In this document: positions 62,681 to 64,000 of the stretch, piece by piece
Numbering within the stretch: the first letter of the stretch is position 1
Layout of the letters: each line of letters opens with the position of its first letter
NCBI RefSeq assembly: GCF_003945385.1
Contig: NZ_AP018920.1
Span: 2,418,001-2,482,000, forward strand
Length of the DNA: 64,000 bases
Direction of reading: 5' to 3'
Source: Pseudonocardia autotrophica
GTDB lineage: Bacteria; Actinomycetota; Actinomycetes; Mycobacteriales; Pseudonocardiaceae
The notes under the pieces: generated by a model
Databases searched by the model: none
Told to the model about the DNA's origin: nothing
What the model saw: the letters and a program-made list of their open reading frames with translations, nothing else
Made by a program: the position numbers and the translations under genes

Positions 62681-64000
62681 ATGGACCGCCAGCAGGAGTT
62701 CGTTCTCCGCACGCTCGAGGAGCGCGACATCCGTTTCGTACGCCTGTGGTTCACGGACGTGCTCGGGTACCTCAAGTCGGTGGCGATCGCCCCGGCCGAA
62801 CTGGAGGGGGCGTTCGCCGAGGGCATCGGCTTCGACGGCTCCGCGATCGAGGGGTTCGCCCGGGTCTACGAGTCGGACATGGTCGCGAAGCCGGATCCGT
62901 CGACGTTCCAGGTGCTGCCCTGGGAGACCGCGTCCGGTGAGCACTATTCGGCGCGGATGTTCTGCGACATCGCGATGCCCGACGGCTCGCCGTCCTGGGC
63001 CGACCCACGGCACGTGCTGACCCGCGCGCTGAACAAGGCGGGCGAGGCCGGGTTCACCTGCTACGTGCACCCGGAGATCGAGTTCTACCTGCTGCGGGAC
63101 CTGCCCGACGACGGCCGCCCGCCGATCCCGGCCGACTCCGGCGGTTACTTCGACCAGGCCAGCCACGACGTCGCACCGCACTTCCGGCGCAACACCATCG
63201 AGACGCTGGAGTCGATGGGCATCTCGGTCGAGTTCAGCCACCACGAGGGCGGCCCGGGCCAGCAGGAGATCGACCTGCGCTACGCCGACGCCCTGACGAT
63301 GGCCGACAACCTGATGACGTTCCGCTACGTCGTCAAGGAGGTCGCGCTGACGCAGGGCGTGCGGGCCTCGTTCATGCCCAAGCCGTTCTCCCAGCACCCC
63401 GGCTCGGCGATGCACACGCACTTCTCGTTGTTCGAGGGCGATCACAACGCCTTCCACGACCCGGACGACCCCTACGAGCTGTCCGCGACCGGCAAGGCGT
63501 TCGTCGCCGGCGTGCTCAAGCACGCTCGGGAGATCACCGCCGTCACCAACCAGTGGGTGAACTCCTACAAGCGGCTGATCACCGGTGGCGAGGCGCCGAC
63601 CGCCGTGTCCTGGGGGCACGCGAACCGCTCGGCGCTGGTCCGGGTGCCGATGTACTCGCCGGGGAAGTCGTCGTCGCGCCGGATCGAGGTCCGGACGCTG
63701 GACTCGGCGTGCAACCCCTACCTGGCGTACGCGGTGATTCTCGGGGCAGGGCTGACCGGAATCCAGAAGGGCTACGAGCTGCCGCCTGCCACCGAGGACG
63801 ACGTCTGGGCGCTCACCGACACCGAGCGGAAGGCGCTGGGCTACGAGCTGCTGCCGCAGAACCTGACCGAGGCACTCGACGTCCTGGAGCGCTCCGAGCT
63901 GGTCGCCGAGTACCTCGGCGAGCACGTCTTCGACTTCTTCCTGCGCAACAAGCGTGCCGAGTGGGACGCCTACCGCCGGAACGTGACGCCGCACGAACTC
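62681..64000 (+). CDS. glnA2: Type I glutamine synthetase GlnA2 (3' truncated by window end)
   Basis: 440 residues are present and the frame is still open at base 64000; about six residues are missing by comparison with M. tuberculosis GlnA2. The start MDRQQEFVLRTLEERDIRFV, the metal ligands in HPEIEFYLL and EFSHHEGGPGQQEIDLRYAD, the ATP-site PKPFSQHPGSAMHTH and NRSALVRVP all match GlnA2 rather than GlnA1. It forms glutamine from glutamate and ammonia, although GlnA2-like enzymes can prefer other acceptors. It lacks the GlnA1 adenylylation loop. It has a GlnR-like promoter and follows the Hip1-like gene by 93 bp. Confidence 0.96.
   Translation, partial: MDRQQEFVLRTLEERDIRFVRLWFTDVLGYLKSVAIAPAELEGAFAEGIGFDGSAIEGFARVYESDMVAKPDPSTFQVLPWETASGEHYSARMFCDIAMPDGSPSWADPRHVLTRALNKAGEAGFTCYVHPEIEFYLLRDLPDDGRPPIPADSGGYFDQASHDVAPHFRRNTIETLESMGISVEFSHHEGGPGQQEIDLRYADALTMADNLMTFRYVVKEVALTQGVRASFMPKPFSQHPGSAMHTHFSLFEGDHNAFHDPDDPYELSATGKAFVAGVLKHAREITAVTNQWVNSYKRLITGGEAPTAVSWGHANRSALVRVPMYSPGKSSSRRIEVRTLDSACNPYLAYAVILGAGLTGIQKGYELPPATEDDVWALTDTERKALGYELLPQNLTEALDVLERSELVAEYLGEHVFDFFLRNKRAEWDAYRRNVTPHEL

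Noticed and set aside
60989..63994. A 1001-codon minus-strand frame opposite the Hip1-like gene and glnA2
   Set aside because: Composition is Arg/Gly/Val-rich low-complexity shadow sequence, while the plus strand holds two well-supported genes.

Overview
The window is about 64 kb of dense chromosome from a high-GC actinomycete. GTG starts are frequent, third codon positions are almost all G or C, and the following genes all fit Pseudonocardiales, most probably Pseudonocardia: a mycothiol-dependent isomerase, IdeR, DUF4192, a DUF222/HNH protein and a Hip1-type exported peptidase. The genus is inferred from gene content only. I saw no rRNA, tRNA, CRISPR array, insertion sequence or prophage.

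Layout. 1-10.5 kb: tail of a molybdopterin oxidoreductase, an MFS pump, an SOS-box-controlled DUF222/HNH protein, an M13 metallopeptidase, a TauD-like dioxygenase, a threonine-synthase-like PLP enzyme and small membrane proteins. 10.6-16.7 kb: a secondary-alcohol dehydrogenase, a large LuxR/MalT-type (LAL) regulator and a Baeyer-Villiger monooxygenase. The two enzymes carry almost the same 16-bp palindrome about 70-80 bp upstream of their starts, so this looks like a self-contained alcohol-to-ketone-to-ester module with its own regulator. 16.7-31.9 kb: a nuclease lipoprotein, the ammonium channel Amt, quinone oxidoreductase, a BCCT transporter, a beta-lactamase-fold hydrolase, and an Lrp regulator divergent from an E1-type TPP enzyme.

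31.9-46.6 kb contains pieces of a conserved actinobacterial block (PAC2 protein, SthA transhydrogenase, DUF4192, GalE, IdeR), interleaved with PadR, CBS, DUF1232, GDPD, SGNH, M23 peptidase and FGGY kinase genes. 46.7-51.6 kb carries a sulfurtransferase followed by an AcuC-type deacetylase and a Pat-type GNAT/CoA-ligase fusion, opposing enzymes of reversible lysine acylation. 51.7-57.5 kb: class I fumarase, an orphan xanthine-dehydrogenase-type molybdenum subunit, and a translationally coupled FAH-family hydrolase and mycothiol-dependent maleylpyruvate isomerase. The last two are the lower steps of a gentisate-type pathway, whose product is the substrate of fumarase. 57.5-64 kb: a Cys-rich unknown with a 55-residue partner, a carboxylate-amine ligase, PanB, a Hip1-like peptidase and GlnA2 (cut by the window end).

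Regulatory reading: a perfect LexA box, the SADH/BVMO palindrome pair, OmpR-type direct repeats before glnA2 (GlnR-like) and before the M23 peptidase (MtrA-like), a weaker GlnR-like site before amt, two DnaA-type 9-mers, and several perfect hairpins. Many convergent gene pairs abut or overlap, leaving no room for a terminator.
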